Assembly: GCA_947632355.1 (NCBI GenBank)
Contig: CANROY010000059.1
Location: 1-5,586 of the forward strand
DNA: 5,586 nt
Direction of reading: 5' to 3'
From: an uncultured Bacilli bacterium
Lineage (GTDB): Bacteria; Bacillota_I; Bacilli_A; RF39; UBA660
Below the pieces are notes generated by a model. It did not search any database and was not told the DNA's origin. It saw nothing but the letters and a program-made list of their open reading frames with translations. The translations under genes were made by a program, and so were the position numbers. Shown in pieces: positions 1 through 5,481 of this stretch. How positions within the stretch are numbered: position 1 is the first letter of the stretch; each line of letters begins with the position of its first letter.

Positions 1-145
1 ATTTTTTAGGTTTTTACCTTTTTATTTGAATTATAAGGCTTTCTTTTTCATATCTCCCCACTTTGGAAACACTATCAAGTAAATACATAAACTTTCATTT
101 TTTTTAAATCTATGATATCATATTTAAAGAATAGGGTGACTAGTT

Positions 146-1927
146 ATGTTTGGAAAAATTACAAAAATAGAAGATAAATTAATTACAGTCGAAAATAAAT
201 CGAAAATCATTCAAGCCAATGTAATCAACTACCACGTTGTATTTGAAGAAGAGGATGGTAGTAATGCTTCTAGTAAAGTCGTAGGAGAAATCCTTGGGAT
301 GAATGAAGAAGCCATTACGATTATGTTGATTGGAGAAATTCGTGAAGGTATATTTATTTCCGGTACTGTAAAATATCCAAGTATAAAAAGTAAATGTCGT
401 ATTGTTTATAAACAAGAACTTGAACTAATTATTGGAGAACAAGATTATGAAAGTGATGAAAATGTTTTAATTGGTTCATCTGCTTTGTATGAGAATTTTA
501 AAGTTACCGCTCGTGTTAATGATTTATTAACCCAACATATGGCGATTATTGGAAACTCTGGTTGTGGTAAATCTTGTGGAGTAGCAAGTCTTATTCAAAA
601 TATTTTCTATTATAATAAAAAGTCCCCTAAAAATGTCCATATGGTTATTTTTGATGTCTATGGAGAATATCATCCTTCTTTAAGTAAAATTAATGCTTTA
701 CCAGGAATTAATGTCAAGTACTATACAACGAAAATTGATATTGATGAAGCAGCAACCGAGATTGTAAGTATTCCAGCTTACTTTTTAGAAGTAGATGATT
801 TAGCTTTGCTTTTAAATGTCAATGACCATACGTTGCTACCAATATTAGAAAAAACCTTACAATATGTGGCCCTTTTTAAAAGTAGTGGAGAATTAGCAAC
901 CAAGTATAAAAATTCGATTATTGCAAGAAGTCTACTCGATATTATTGGAAGTGGAAAATCTTCTACGCAATTAAGCGACCAAATTATTTCAACGTTAAAT
1001 AAGTTTAATACACCAGAATTAAATTTGGAAAGTCCAATTGTACAACCAGGGTATACAAGAACCTTAAAACAATGTTTAAATATTGATGCCAATGGAAAAA
1101 TGGGGGCTTTACAATTTGTTATTGAATTTTTAAACGGCTTTACTTCTTTAGAAGTGATGGAAGTCGATAAAAAAGGTTTAGTCTATAACCTAGAAGATTT
1201 ATACAATGCTTTGGAATTTGCTTTAATGAGTGAAGGAATGCTTAATAATGCTATGCTATACGAAAAAGCCAATGACTTACGAGTACGTATGAATGCTATT
1301 TTAAATAGTCCTCAAAGAAGATATTTTGAATACAACAAAAGTTATATTGAAAAAGAACAATTTGTTAAAAGTATGTTTTTAACCGAAAACAATGAATTTG
1401 CCCAACTTTTAAATATGAACTTTAATTATGTGGATGAACGTTTTGCAAAAATATTAACCAAACTTTATATGAAATTATTCTTTAACTTTGCGACCTCTTT
1501 AAAGGAAAGAGCAAGTTTCCCAATTCACGTTATTTTAGAAGAAGCCCATCGTTATGTTCAAAATGATAACGATGTCAATGTCATTGGTTATAATATCTTC
1601 GACCGTATTACCAAAGAAGGAAGAAAATATGGTTTAATACTTTGTTTTGTAACCCAAAGACCAAGTGAGTTATCGGTAACGTGTCTATCGCAATGTTCCA
1701 ACTTCTTTATTTTTCGATTGTTTCACCCAGATGATTTAAATATCGTGATTTCTATGTCAAGTAACTTATCGCACCAAGAAGTAGAAAAATTAAAAACGTT
1801 ACGTCCTGGTACCGCCTTAGTCTTTGGTAGTGCTTTCCATGTTCCATTATTAACCAAATTAAATTTACCAGACCCATTACCTAAGAGTACGAATGTGAAC
1901 TTAGAAACCATTTGGTATGAAGACTAA
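146..1927 (+). CDS. HerA-like hexameric ATPase (DUF87 / HerA-FtsK superfamily)
   Basis: A 593-residue P-loop ATPase of the HerA type. In known families these form hexameric rings that translocate DNA, usually with a nuclease or effector partner (NurA in archaea; SIR2 or DUF4297 proteins in bacterial defence pairs). Seen here: an N-terminal beta-rich stretch (about 1-95) fitting the HAS-barrel; Walker A GNSGCGKS at 136-143; Walker B-like VIFDVYGEY at 167-175, matching the HerA DPHGEY motif; a long helical insert (about 200-455); VILEEAHRY at 462-470 with the acidic pair typical of the family; EGRKYG at 491-496 followed by TQRPSEL at 503-509; and LRPGTALVFG near the C-terminus. The start is supported by AGGGTGA at 133-139, six bases upstream. 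A TATGAT at 111-116 could be a -10 box, but no convincing -35 accompanies it. The gene stands alone in this window with a terminator after it, and no nuclease partner is visible. The family assignment is firm; the biological role (repair, segregation or defence) is open. Confidence 0.9.
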   Translation: MFGKITKIEDKLITVENKSKIIQANVINYHVVFEEEDGSNASSKVVGEILGMNEEAITIMLIGEIREGIFISGTVKYPSIKSKCRIVYKQELELIIGEQDYESDENVLIGSSALYENFKVTARVNDLLTQHMAIIGNSGCGKSCGVASLIQNIFYYNKKSPKNVHMVIFDVYGEYHPSLSKINALPGINVKYYTTKIDIDEAATEIVSIPAYFLEVDDLALLLNVNDHTLLPILEKTLQYVALFKSSGELATKYKNSIIARSLLDIIGSGKSSTQLSDQIISTLNKFNTPELNLESPIVQPGYTRTLKQCLNIDANGKMGALQFVIEFLNGFTSLEVMEVDKKGLVYNLEDLYNALEFALMSEGMLNNAMLYEKANDLRVRMNAILNSPQRRYFEYNKSYIEKEQFVKSMFLTENNEFAQLLNMNFNYVDERFAKILTKLYMKLFFNFATSLKERASFPIHVILEEAHRYVQNDNDVNVIGYNIFDRITKEGRKYGLILCFVTQRPSELSVTCLSQCSNFFIFRLFHPDDLNIVISMSSNLSHQEVEKLKTLRPGTALVFGSAFHVPLLTKLNLPDPLPKSTNVNLETIWYED

Positions 1928-1955
1928 AAAAATTAACCGTTGTGGTTAATTTTTT
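1927..1955. terminator. Bidirectional rho-independent terminator between convergent genes
   Basis: The perfect arms TTAACC (1933-1938) and GGTTAA (1944-1949) enclose a five-base GTTGT loop. Six A (1927-1932) lie on the left and six T (1950-1955) on the right, so the structure works in both directions. It serves the HerA-like gene on the plus strand and the kinase/HIT operon on the minus strand. The stop codon of the HIT gene (1946-1948) lies inside the right arm. The stem is short (6 bp plus A/T extension). Confidence 0.8.
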
Positions 1956-2305
1956 AACTTGTTATAAATACTTTCTACGTCTTCTATTTTTTCTTTACTA
2001 CTTGGTACAATATGTAAGTGAAAATGTTTAATTTCTTGCGTATCTAAGTAGTTAGCATTTAAACAAAAACCTGTTGCGTTTAACTTTTCTTGAAGTAAAG
2101 CCACTATCTTTTTAGCAACCTCGTAAATGTGCTTTATAATCTCTTCATCTAATTCCGTAAAATCTGTGTAATGCTTTTTTGGAACAATTAAAGTATGTCC
2201 ATTACTTCTTGGATGAATATCTAAGAATGCGAGTACAAAATCATCTTCATATACTTTATAGCAAGGGATTTCTCCTTTACTAATTTTACAAAATAAACAA
2301 TCCAT
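1946..2305 (-). CDS. HIT-family nucleotide hydrolase/transferase (HINT-like)
   Basis: A 119-residue histidine-triad protein. Family members hydrolyse or transfer nucleotide phosphoramidates, AMP-lysine adducts or dinucleoside polyphosphates in the cytoplasm. Seen here: CLFC at residues 3-6 and His45 in PKKH, which with His94 would form the zinc site known from many bacterial HIT proteins; DIHPRSNGHTLIVPKKH (29-45), the conserved nucleotide-binding stretch; and the triad HFHLHIVP at 94-101, where His96 would be the nucleophile by homology. The usual AGQ before the triad reads DTQ here (Gln90 is kept), a mild divergence. The length is close to the usual 110-145 residues. An ATCACC at 2311-2316 gives GGTGAT on the coding strand, six bases before the start. 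It is the second gene of an operon, 18 bases after the kinase-like gene. The exact substrate cannot be read from the sequence. Confidence 0.93.
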   Translation of the reverse strand: MDCLFCKISKGEIPCYKVYEDDFVLAFLDIHPRSNGHTLIVPKKHYTDFTELDEEIIKHIYEVAKKIVALLQEKLNATGFCLNANYLDTQEIKHFHLHIVPSSKEKIEDVESIYNKLKN

Positions 2306-2323
2306 AACTTATCACCATTACTA

Positions 2324-3160
2324 TCATATCATACTTTTTTGTAATTTTTCAAAAGAGTTTGGTATATCCTCTAAATAACGATAAGGGTTTTCATTCTCTT
2401 TCGGACTGTAAAGGTTAAAAAACGTTTGGTATAAAGGTTCTGGTAATCCTTGTTCTTTTAAAGAATAGAGGGTTTGATGAAATTCATTACTGCTAAGTTT
2501 CGTTAGATCAACTTCAAAAAGCGTTTTAAAAATCATTGCACAATAACAGTAAAGGTCGCTATTTTCATTAGGAATACATAAATAATGATAAAAAGGATAC
2601 TTATGTTGCAAACTTTCTGTTACTTCGGGATACGTTTTTAAAAATTGCAAATACTTTGTTAAAAAAGGCTTATTATTTCCAATTTTACAACTGTCTAAGT
2701 CACAAATTTGAATTTCGTGATTTTCTCCTACTAAGATATTACTTTCGTGTAAATCTCCAATAAAAAAGTTCGTTAAAATTCCTTCTTGTCTGCGTAAGTT
2801 GCTTAATTTTTCTAAAACATGTCCAATCTTCTTCAAAATTAAAATACGGTCGTTATAGGTTGTGGTTTGTAATTTACAATACTGTTTAAAATTCGTTTCA
2901 TACCCTTTATCCATTAAAATACCAAGAATCGTGTAGTAGTCGGCAACGATTTTTTTAAAGAGTAACAATTCTGGTACTTGTGCAAATTCTTTTTCTCTTT
3001 TTTCTAATTCATAAAGTGTATTCATTTTATTTTCACTTATATAATAAAAATGTTTAATTATTTGGTCCTTGTAAAGATAAAGTATGGCTTCATTCGTTCT
3101 TTTTCCATAATAAAGTGGAAGTTGTGCTAATGTTTCTTCTTTAATTTGCAATCTTTCCAT
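2324..3160 (-). CDS. Protein-kinase-fold protein (Ser/Thr kinase / aminoglycoside phosphotransferase-like)
   Basis: A 278-residue protein with the sparse signature of the kinase fold. An N-lobe stretch ends in QIIKHFYY, with Lys36 the likely ATP-contacting lysine of strand beta-3. A Glu-rich helix follows (about 47-62). The catalytic loop is IGDLHESNILV (134-144), with Asp136 as base and Asn141 as metal ligand. CDLDS (153-157) takes the place of DFG, with Asp154 or Asp156 as metal ligand. SDLYCYCAMIFKTLF (201-215) resembles the SDxYxxG helix of eukaryotic-type kinases. GDLH rather than HRD is typical of the aminoglycoside/choline phosphotransferase branch. No membrane segment or signal peptide is visible. 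A G-rich ribosome binding site (CCCCC on the plus strand, 3170-3174) supports the start. The stop is TGA, with an in-frame TAG two codons later. It is co-transcribed with the HIT gene and divergent from cotE. The substrate, protein or small molecule, is unknown. A spore-coat CotS-type role is possible only by position. Confidence 0.78.
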   Translation of the reverse strand: MERLQIKEETLAQLPLYYGKRTNEAILYLYKDQIIKHFYYISENKMNTLYELEKREKEFAQVPELLLFKKIVADYYTILGILMDKGYETNFKQYCKLQTTTYNDRILILKKIGHVLEKLSNLRRQEGILTNFFIGDLHESNILVGENHEIQICDLDSCKIGNNKPFLTKYLQFLKTYPEVTESLQHKYPFYHYLCIPNENSDLYCYCAMIFKTLFEVDLTKLSSNEFHQTLYSLKEQGLPEPLYQTFFNLYSPKENENPYRYLEDIPNSFEKLQKSMI

Positions 3161-3189
3161 TTCTAGTTTCCCCCTGTAATTTATTGTTT

Positions 3190-3218
3190 ATCCTACCATA
3201 AATAAAAGAAAAATACAA
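3190..3218 (-). promoter_or_regulatory. Putative sigma-A promoter of the kinase/HIT operon
   Basis: Read on the minus strand, TTGTAT (3218-3213) is separated by 17 bases from TAGGAT (3195-3190), with an upstream TG at the extended -10 position. The -35 matches consensus at only three of six bases, so the call rests on the spacing and the extended -10. It lies 30 bases upstream of the kinase-like start. Confidence 0.45.
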
Positions 3219-3229
3219 TTCTAAAGTGA

Positions 3230-3256
3230 ACAAAAGCATAAATGTTGCATACATTA
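3230..3256 (+). promoter_or_regulatory. Putative mother-cell (sigma-K/sigma-E-type) promoter of cotE
   Basis: CATACATTA at 3248-3256 fits the sigma-K -10 consensus CATANNNTA completely, and also resembles the sigma-E CATACANT. An AC dinucleotide (3230-3231) sits 16 bases upstream, as expected for the very short sigma-K -35. B. subtilis cotE is known to be transcribed by sigma-E and sigma-K, so this fits the gene. Caveat: transcription would begin around 3261-3263, leaving a leader of only about 14 bases that starts at the ribosome binding site. Confidence 0.55.
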
Positions 3257-3275
3257 AATTAGAGGAGGGTTACAA

Positions 3276-3812
3276 ATGTCTAGTTTTAAAGAAATAGTAA
3301 CAAAAGCCATTATTGGCAAAACGAAAAAAACAAGTTCTAATGAATTTCGCATAACACCAGAATTAAAACCCGATACGGTTTTAGGTTGTTGGGTGATTAA
3401 TCATAAATTTTCTGGTAAAAATAATGGTGGAAGTGTAGGAATTGATGGTTCTTTTGATGTAAACGTTTGGTATTCTTATGATAATGATACCAAAACAGCT
3501 GTAAGTACAGAAACTTTTTCTTATCAAGATAAAATGCCTGTTCATTTAAAAGATAATAATACTTTAACCGATAAAGAAGAAATTATTGTTCGTAGTTTAA
3601 AACAACCAACCGTTACCAATGTCAGTGTAACCGATGGAATCGTTAAATTAAACGTTGAAAAAGAACTTGGTGTAGAAATCGTTGGAGATACAAAAATAAA
3701 GGTTAGTATTGAAGAAGACGAAGATGATTATGAAGAGGTAGTAGAGGAAGAAGAAATAACTAAAGAAGATGAAGATGCTATAGAAGAAGTGGATGAGGAA
3801 TATTTGAAGTAG
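3276..3812 (+). CDS. cotE: Outer spore coat morphogenetic protein CotE
   Basis: A 178-residue CotE homologue, close to the 181 residues of B. subtilis CotE. In B. subtilis this protein forms a ring around the forespore and directs assembly of the outer coat. Recognisable family blocks, compared from memory with the Bacillus protein, are the N-terminal FKEIVTKAIIGK (4-15), the highly conserved LGCWVINHKF (36-45), DVNVWYSYDNDTKT (61-74), DNNTL (93-97) and the GVEIVGDTKIKV region (132-143). Residues 146-176 form a tail dominated by Glu and Asp, as in Bacillus CotE, where the C-terminal region is needed for contacts with other coat proteins. The start is set by AGGAGGG at 3263-3269, six bases upstream. 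The gene appears to be its own unit, with a sporulation-type promoter before it and a terminator hairpin starting at its TAG stop. Finding it next to rpsP is unlike B. subtilis. The identification implies a spore-forming host. Confidence 0.93.
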   Translation: MSSFKEIVTKAIIGKTKKTSSNEFRITPELKPDTVLGCWVINHKFSGKNNGGSVGIDGSFDVNVWYSYDNDTKTAVSTETFSYQDKMPVHLKDNNTLTDKEEIIVRSLKQPTVTNVSVTDGIVKLNVEKELGVEIVGDTKIKVSIEEDEDDYEEVVEEEEITKEDEDAIEEVDEEYLK

Positions 3813-3844
3813 TGTCAACATAAATTAGTTGACACTATTTTCTT
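3810..3844 (+). terminator. Rho-independent terminator of cotE
   Basis: A perfect 10-bp inverted repeat, TAGTGTCAAC (3810-3819) and GTTGACACTA (3828-3837), has an eight-base loop and a following T-rich tract (TTTTCTT, 3838-3844). The left arm starts with the cotE stop codon. The right arm contains the TTGACA -35 box of the rpsP promoter, so the two signals share bases. Confidence 0.8.
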
Positions 3845-3857
3845 GACGTGTTATACT
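3829..3857 (+). promoter_or_regulatory. Strong sigma-A promoter of rpsP-khpA
   Basis: A consensus TTGACA (3829-3834), a 17-base spacer and TATACT (3852-3857) form a near-ideal vegetative promoter, as expected for a ribosomal protein gene. The predicted start near 3864 leaves a leader of about 20 bases holding the AAAGGAGG site. There is no room for a long leader or riboswitch. A second TTGACG at 3843-3848 lies only three bases from the -10 and cannot serve as its -35. Confidence 0.85.
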
Positions 3858-3869
3858 AGATTCAGTTTT

Positions 3870-3877
3870 AAAGGAGG
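3870..3877 (+). promoter_or_regulatory. Consensus ribosome binding site of rpsP
   Basis: AAAGGAGG lies eight bases before the rpsP ATG. It is a perfect match to the Bacillota anti-Shine-Dalgarno sequence and fixes the start codon. Confidence 0.85.
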
Positions 3878-3885
3878 AAGAGATT

Positions 3886-4167
3886 ATGGCTGTAAAATTA
3901 AGATTAAAAAGAATGGGTGCGAAACAAAGACCATTCTATCGTATTGTTGCTGCAGATTCTAGAAGTCCAAGAGATGGACGTTTCTTAGAAGTAGTTGGTA
4001 CTTATAATCCAATTATGAATCCTGCAGAAGTAAAAATTGATGAAGAAAAAACAATGTATTGGTTAAACCAAGGAGCACAACCTACAGAAACAGTAAGAAA
4101 TATTCTTTCTAAAGAAGGCATTATGAAAAAATATGCTGAATCTAAATCTAAAAAAGCAGGGAAGTAA
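3886..4167 (+). CDS. rpsP: 30S ribosomal protein bS16
   Basis: A 93-residue bS16, a small-subunit protein that binds 16S rRNA early in 30S assembly. The N-terminal family signature is intact: KLRLKRMGAKQRPFYRIVAA (4-23), followed by DSRSPRDGRF (24-33) and GTYNP (38-42). Later come WLNQGAQPTETV (59-70) and a Lys-rich tail (about 81-93). The length is close to the 90 residues of B. subtilis. It is driven by the strong promoter immediately upstream and has a consensus ribosome binding site. khpA follows two bases after the stop codon. In many Bacillota ffh lies upstream of rpsP; here the upstream gene is cotE, separated by a terminator. Confidence 0.98.
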   Translation: MAVKLRLKRMGAKQRPFYRIVAADSRSPRDGRFLEVVGTYNPIMNPAEVKIDEEKTMYWLNQGAQPTETVRNILSKEGIMKKYAESKSKKAGK

Positions 4168-4169
4168 TT

Positions 4170-4415
4170 ATGGATATTGTTGAGTATACACTTTTTCTTG
4201 TTAAAAGTATCGCAAGAGATGCCGATATGGTAAGTGTAAAAGAAATAGGTAGCGATGAAGAAACTATTAATTTAGAAGTTTTAGTAAAAGATAGCGATAT
4301 GGGTGCTGTGATTGGAAAATCAGGTAAAACGGCTCAAGCGTTACGTACTATGATTCAAGCCTATTCTTATTTACACGATAAGAAAAAAGTAAAAGTAAAT
4401 ATAGAATCATTTTAA
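4170..4415 (+). CDS. khpA: KH-domain RNA-binding protein KhpA (YlqC family)
   Basis: An 81-residue single type-II KH domain protein. KhpA homologues bind RNA and, in streptococci, pair with KhpB (Jag/EloR) and affect cell elongation and division. The sequence shows an N-terminal helix (about 4-16), the beta strand TINLEVLVK (32-40), the RNA-binding loop VIGKSGKTAQALRT (47-60) with the GxxG motif at Gly49-Gly52, and a second helix and strand ending KKVKVNIESF. The length is typical of the family. The start lies two bases after rpsP, with a modest AGGGA (4158-4162) inside the rpsP coding end, so translational coupling is likely. The order rpsP-khpA is a conserved Bacillota pairing and adds confidence. 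rimM and trmD, which often follow, are not next to it. Confidence 0.95.
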   Translation: MDIVEYTLFLVKSIARDADMVSVKEIGSDEETINLEVLVKDSDMGAVIGKSGKTAQALRTMIQAYSYLHDKKKVKVNIESF

Positions 4416-4427
4416 TGGTTCTTTTTT
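4403..4427 (+). terminator. Putative terminator after rpsP-khpA
   Basis: The arms AGAATCAT (4403-4410) and ATGGTTCT (4415-4422) pair over 8 bp with one T-G wobble around a TTTA tetraloop, followed by five more T (4423-4427). The hairpin spans the khpA stop codon (4413-4415). The stem is AT-rich, so it may be leaky, but position and T-tract fit a terminator closing the operon. Confidence 0.6.
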
Positions 4428-4543
4428 AATGATATTAGAGAAAAAAATACAGTAATAAAGGAAAAAATTAGAATAAATAAAGAATATATTAAAGTTTTAT
4501 ATATTCATTTCATAAATTTATAAAGATGAAATTGAACATGATA
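4428..4543. other. AT-rich intergenic region, no gene seen
   Basis: This 116-bp stretch lies between the rpsP-khpA terminator and the converging reverse gene. It is extremely A+T-rich, and I see no ORF with a ribosome binding site, no RNA gene and no rimM remnant. The only structure is the inverted repeat ATTTCAT (4507-4513) / ATGAAAT (4526-4532) with a 12-base loop. It lacks a T-tract in the direction of the reverse gene and is a poor terminator candidate. Confidence 0.5.
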
Positions 4544-5281
4544 TTAAAATTGTTTTAAACTTCTAGGATAATCATTACTAGTTTTTAAATTTTTTATGTC
4601 TTCATTTTGTTGTACATAATTTAAATGATAATAATACCAATCTCCACAAAGAACGTGAGTGATTTCTTTTTGATGAACTTTTAAAGTTAAAAGTGATGTT
4701 GCTTCTTCTGTTATTACTTCTACATCAGGTAATAGTTCTGGTTTATAGCCATCTAAAATTAAATTAATAGGTGGATAAGCTGTTATATCAGAATAATTTT
4801 CAATAACAAGGTTATTAGATGTGATTTTTTTACAAATATGTTGAAGAGAAGTAGGAAATTTATTTTTTTCTATCTCAAATAACATATAATTCCAAGCTGC
4901 TGCATCGTAAAATCTACTTTCTATTTTTTTAGGAAATTTATTTCCTAACCAAATTAAATCTTCTCGAACTATACCATTAAAAACTTCTTTATATGAAAAT
5001 GTAGGACTAAATTCAGAAGATTTATAAATAACAATTGTAAAAAAGTTATTTGTAACATAACAATCAGGTAAAATTGTAATAGATGGGCATTCATTTTCTT
5101 TTGTTTTTTCAATTTTATATTTTATAGAGGGATTTCTAAAGTCAATAATGTAATTATTGAAAAAACATAAAGAACCTAAAACTTCATTAAAAAAATAAAA
5201 AATTGCATTTGTTTCTTTTTCTGTTAAAAAGCTATTTTTAAAAAATTGAAATATGTTATTATATAAATTAGCATTCATCAT
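4544..5281 (-). CDS. Hypothetical protein, unrecognised, AT-rich
   Basis: A 245-residue protein whose family I do not recognise. It looks soluble: no signal peptide and no hydrophobic stretch long enough for a membrane helix. It is rich in Phe, Tyr and Asn, for example YNNIFQFFKNSF near the start, IFYFFNEVLG (27-36) and CGDWYYYHLNY (212-222). The alternation of hydrophobic strands (SITILPDCYV, FFTIVIYKS, INLILDGYK, SLLTLKVH) suggests a mixed alpha/beta domain. No nucleotide-binding, nuclease or zinc motif stands out. Two ATG codons are adjacent; the first is preferred because AGAGGG (plus-strand CCCTCT 5291-5296) is nine bases from it. A near-consensus promoter precedes it, so it is probably expressed. 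Its G+C, about 23% over four sampled lines, is well below that of its neighbours and suggests horizontal acquisition. It converges on rpsP-khpA and sits where rimM/trmD are often found. A role as an immunity, defence-accessory or mobile cargo protein is conceivable but unsupported. Confidence 0.7.
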   Translation of the reverse strand: MMNANLYNNIFQFFKNSFLTEKETNAIFYFFNEVLGSLCFFNNYIIDFRNPSIKYKIEKTKENECPSITILPDCYVTNNFFTIVIYKSSEFSPTFSYKEVFNGIVREDLIWLGNKFPKKIESRFYDAAAWNYMLFEIEKNKFPTSLQHICKKITSNNLVIENYSDITAYPPINLILDGYKPELLPDVEVITEEATSLLTLKVHQKEITHVLCGDWYYYHLNYVQQNEDIKNLKTSNDYPRSLKQF

Positions 5282-5310
5282 AAAAATACGCCCTCTTTTT
5301 GATAAAAATT

Positions 5311-5339
5311 ATTTTATTTTAAAATAGAATCATTGTCAA
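5311..5339 (-). promoter_or_regulatory. Sigma-A promoter of the AT-rich hypothetical gene
   Basis: Read on the minus strand, a perfect TTGACA (5339-5334), a 17-base spacer and TAAAAT (5316-5311) lie about 30 bases upstream of the start codon. The spacer and the edge of the -10 contain a 12-bp palindrome, TATTTTAAAATA (5315-5326). It could be an operator but may be chance in such AT-rich DNA. Confidence 0.75.
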
Positions 5340-5354
5340 TATTTTTCCAACATT

Positions 5355-5399
5355 AAGTATTTAAGTTAATTATTTAGAAAATGATTATAAAGTATTTAA
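5355..5399. repeat. Pair of 10-bp direct repeats in the divergent intergenic region
   Basis: AAGTATTTAA occurs at 5355-5364 and again at 5390-5399, 35 bases apart. Both copies lie between the -35 boxes of the two divergent promoters. They could be regulator binding sites for either gene. The AT-rich composition means chance repetition cannot be excluded. Confidence 0.3.
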
Positions 5400-5427
5400 A
5401 TAGTTTAGAATTAGAATAGCAAATTTA

Positions 5428-5456
5428 TTGCACAATCACTTATAATTTGCTAAAAT
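5428..5456 (+). promoter_or_regulatory. Sigma-A promoter with extended -10 for the right-edge gene
   Basis: TTGCAC (5428-5433) is 17 bases from TAAAAT (5451-5456), with TG at the extended -10 position (5448-5449). It lies 25 bases upstream of the ATG at 5482 and supports that start as a genuine gene. A TATAAT at 5441-5446 sits inside the spacer but has no -35 at a suitable distance. Confidence 0.65.
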
Positions 5457-5481
5457 AAAAGCATAATAGAGGAGGAAGAAA

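Noticed and set aside
7..22. AGGT-TTTT-ACCT followed by a T-rich stretch at the left edge, resembling a terminator.
   Set aside because: The stem is only 4 bp, the upstream side is T-rich rather than A-rich so it cannot extend, and the gene it would terminate is outside the window.
949..963. Second GSGKS motif in the HerA-like protein (268-272), suggesting a duplicated P-loop.
   Set aside because: It lacks the preceding hydrophobic strand and the following helix of a Walker A, and sits in the non-conserved insert.
778..1092. Reverse-strand open frames inside the HerA-like gene (179-415, 778-1092, 1723-1911).
   Set aside because: They lie antisense within a well-conserved coding gene, have no convincing ribosome binding sites and show no family motifs.
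2319..2326. TGA at the end of the kinase-like gene read as tryptophan (genetic code 4, as in mycoplasmas).
   Set aside because: Tryptophan is encoded by TGG at the codons checked in the other genes, and a TAG follows two codons later, so the standard code with a back-up stop is simpler.
4929..4948. Near-perfect palindrome with 9-bp arms TTAGGAAAT and ATTTCCTAA inside the orphan gene.
   Set aside because: It lies within coding sequence (WLGNKFPKK region), has a two-base loop and no T-tract, and is plausible by chance in AT-rich DNA.
4401..5334. ATAGAATCATT occurs at 4401-4411 and 5324-5334, flanking the AT-rich orphan gene like a target-site duplication.
   Set aside because: A rough estimate with this base composition gives about one 11-mer match by chance within 1 kb. 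The first copy is part of the khpA end and terminator, and there are no terminal inverted repeats or transposase.
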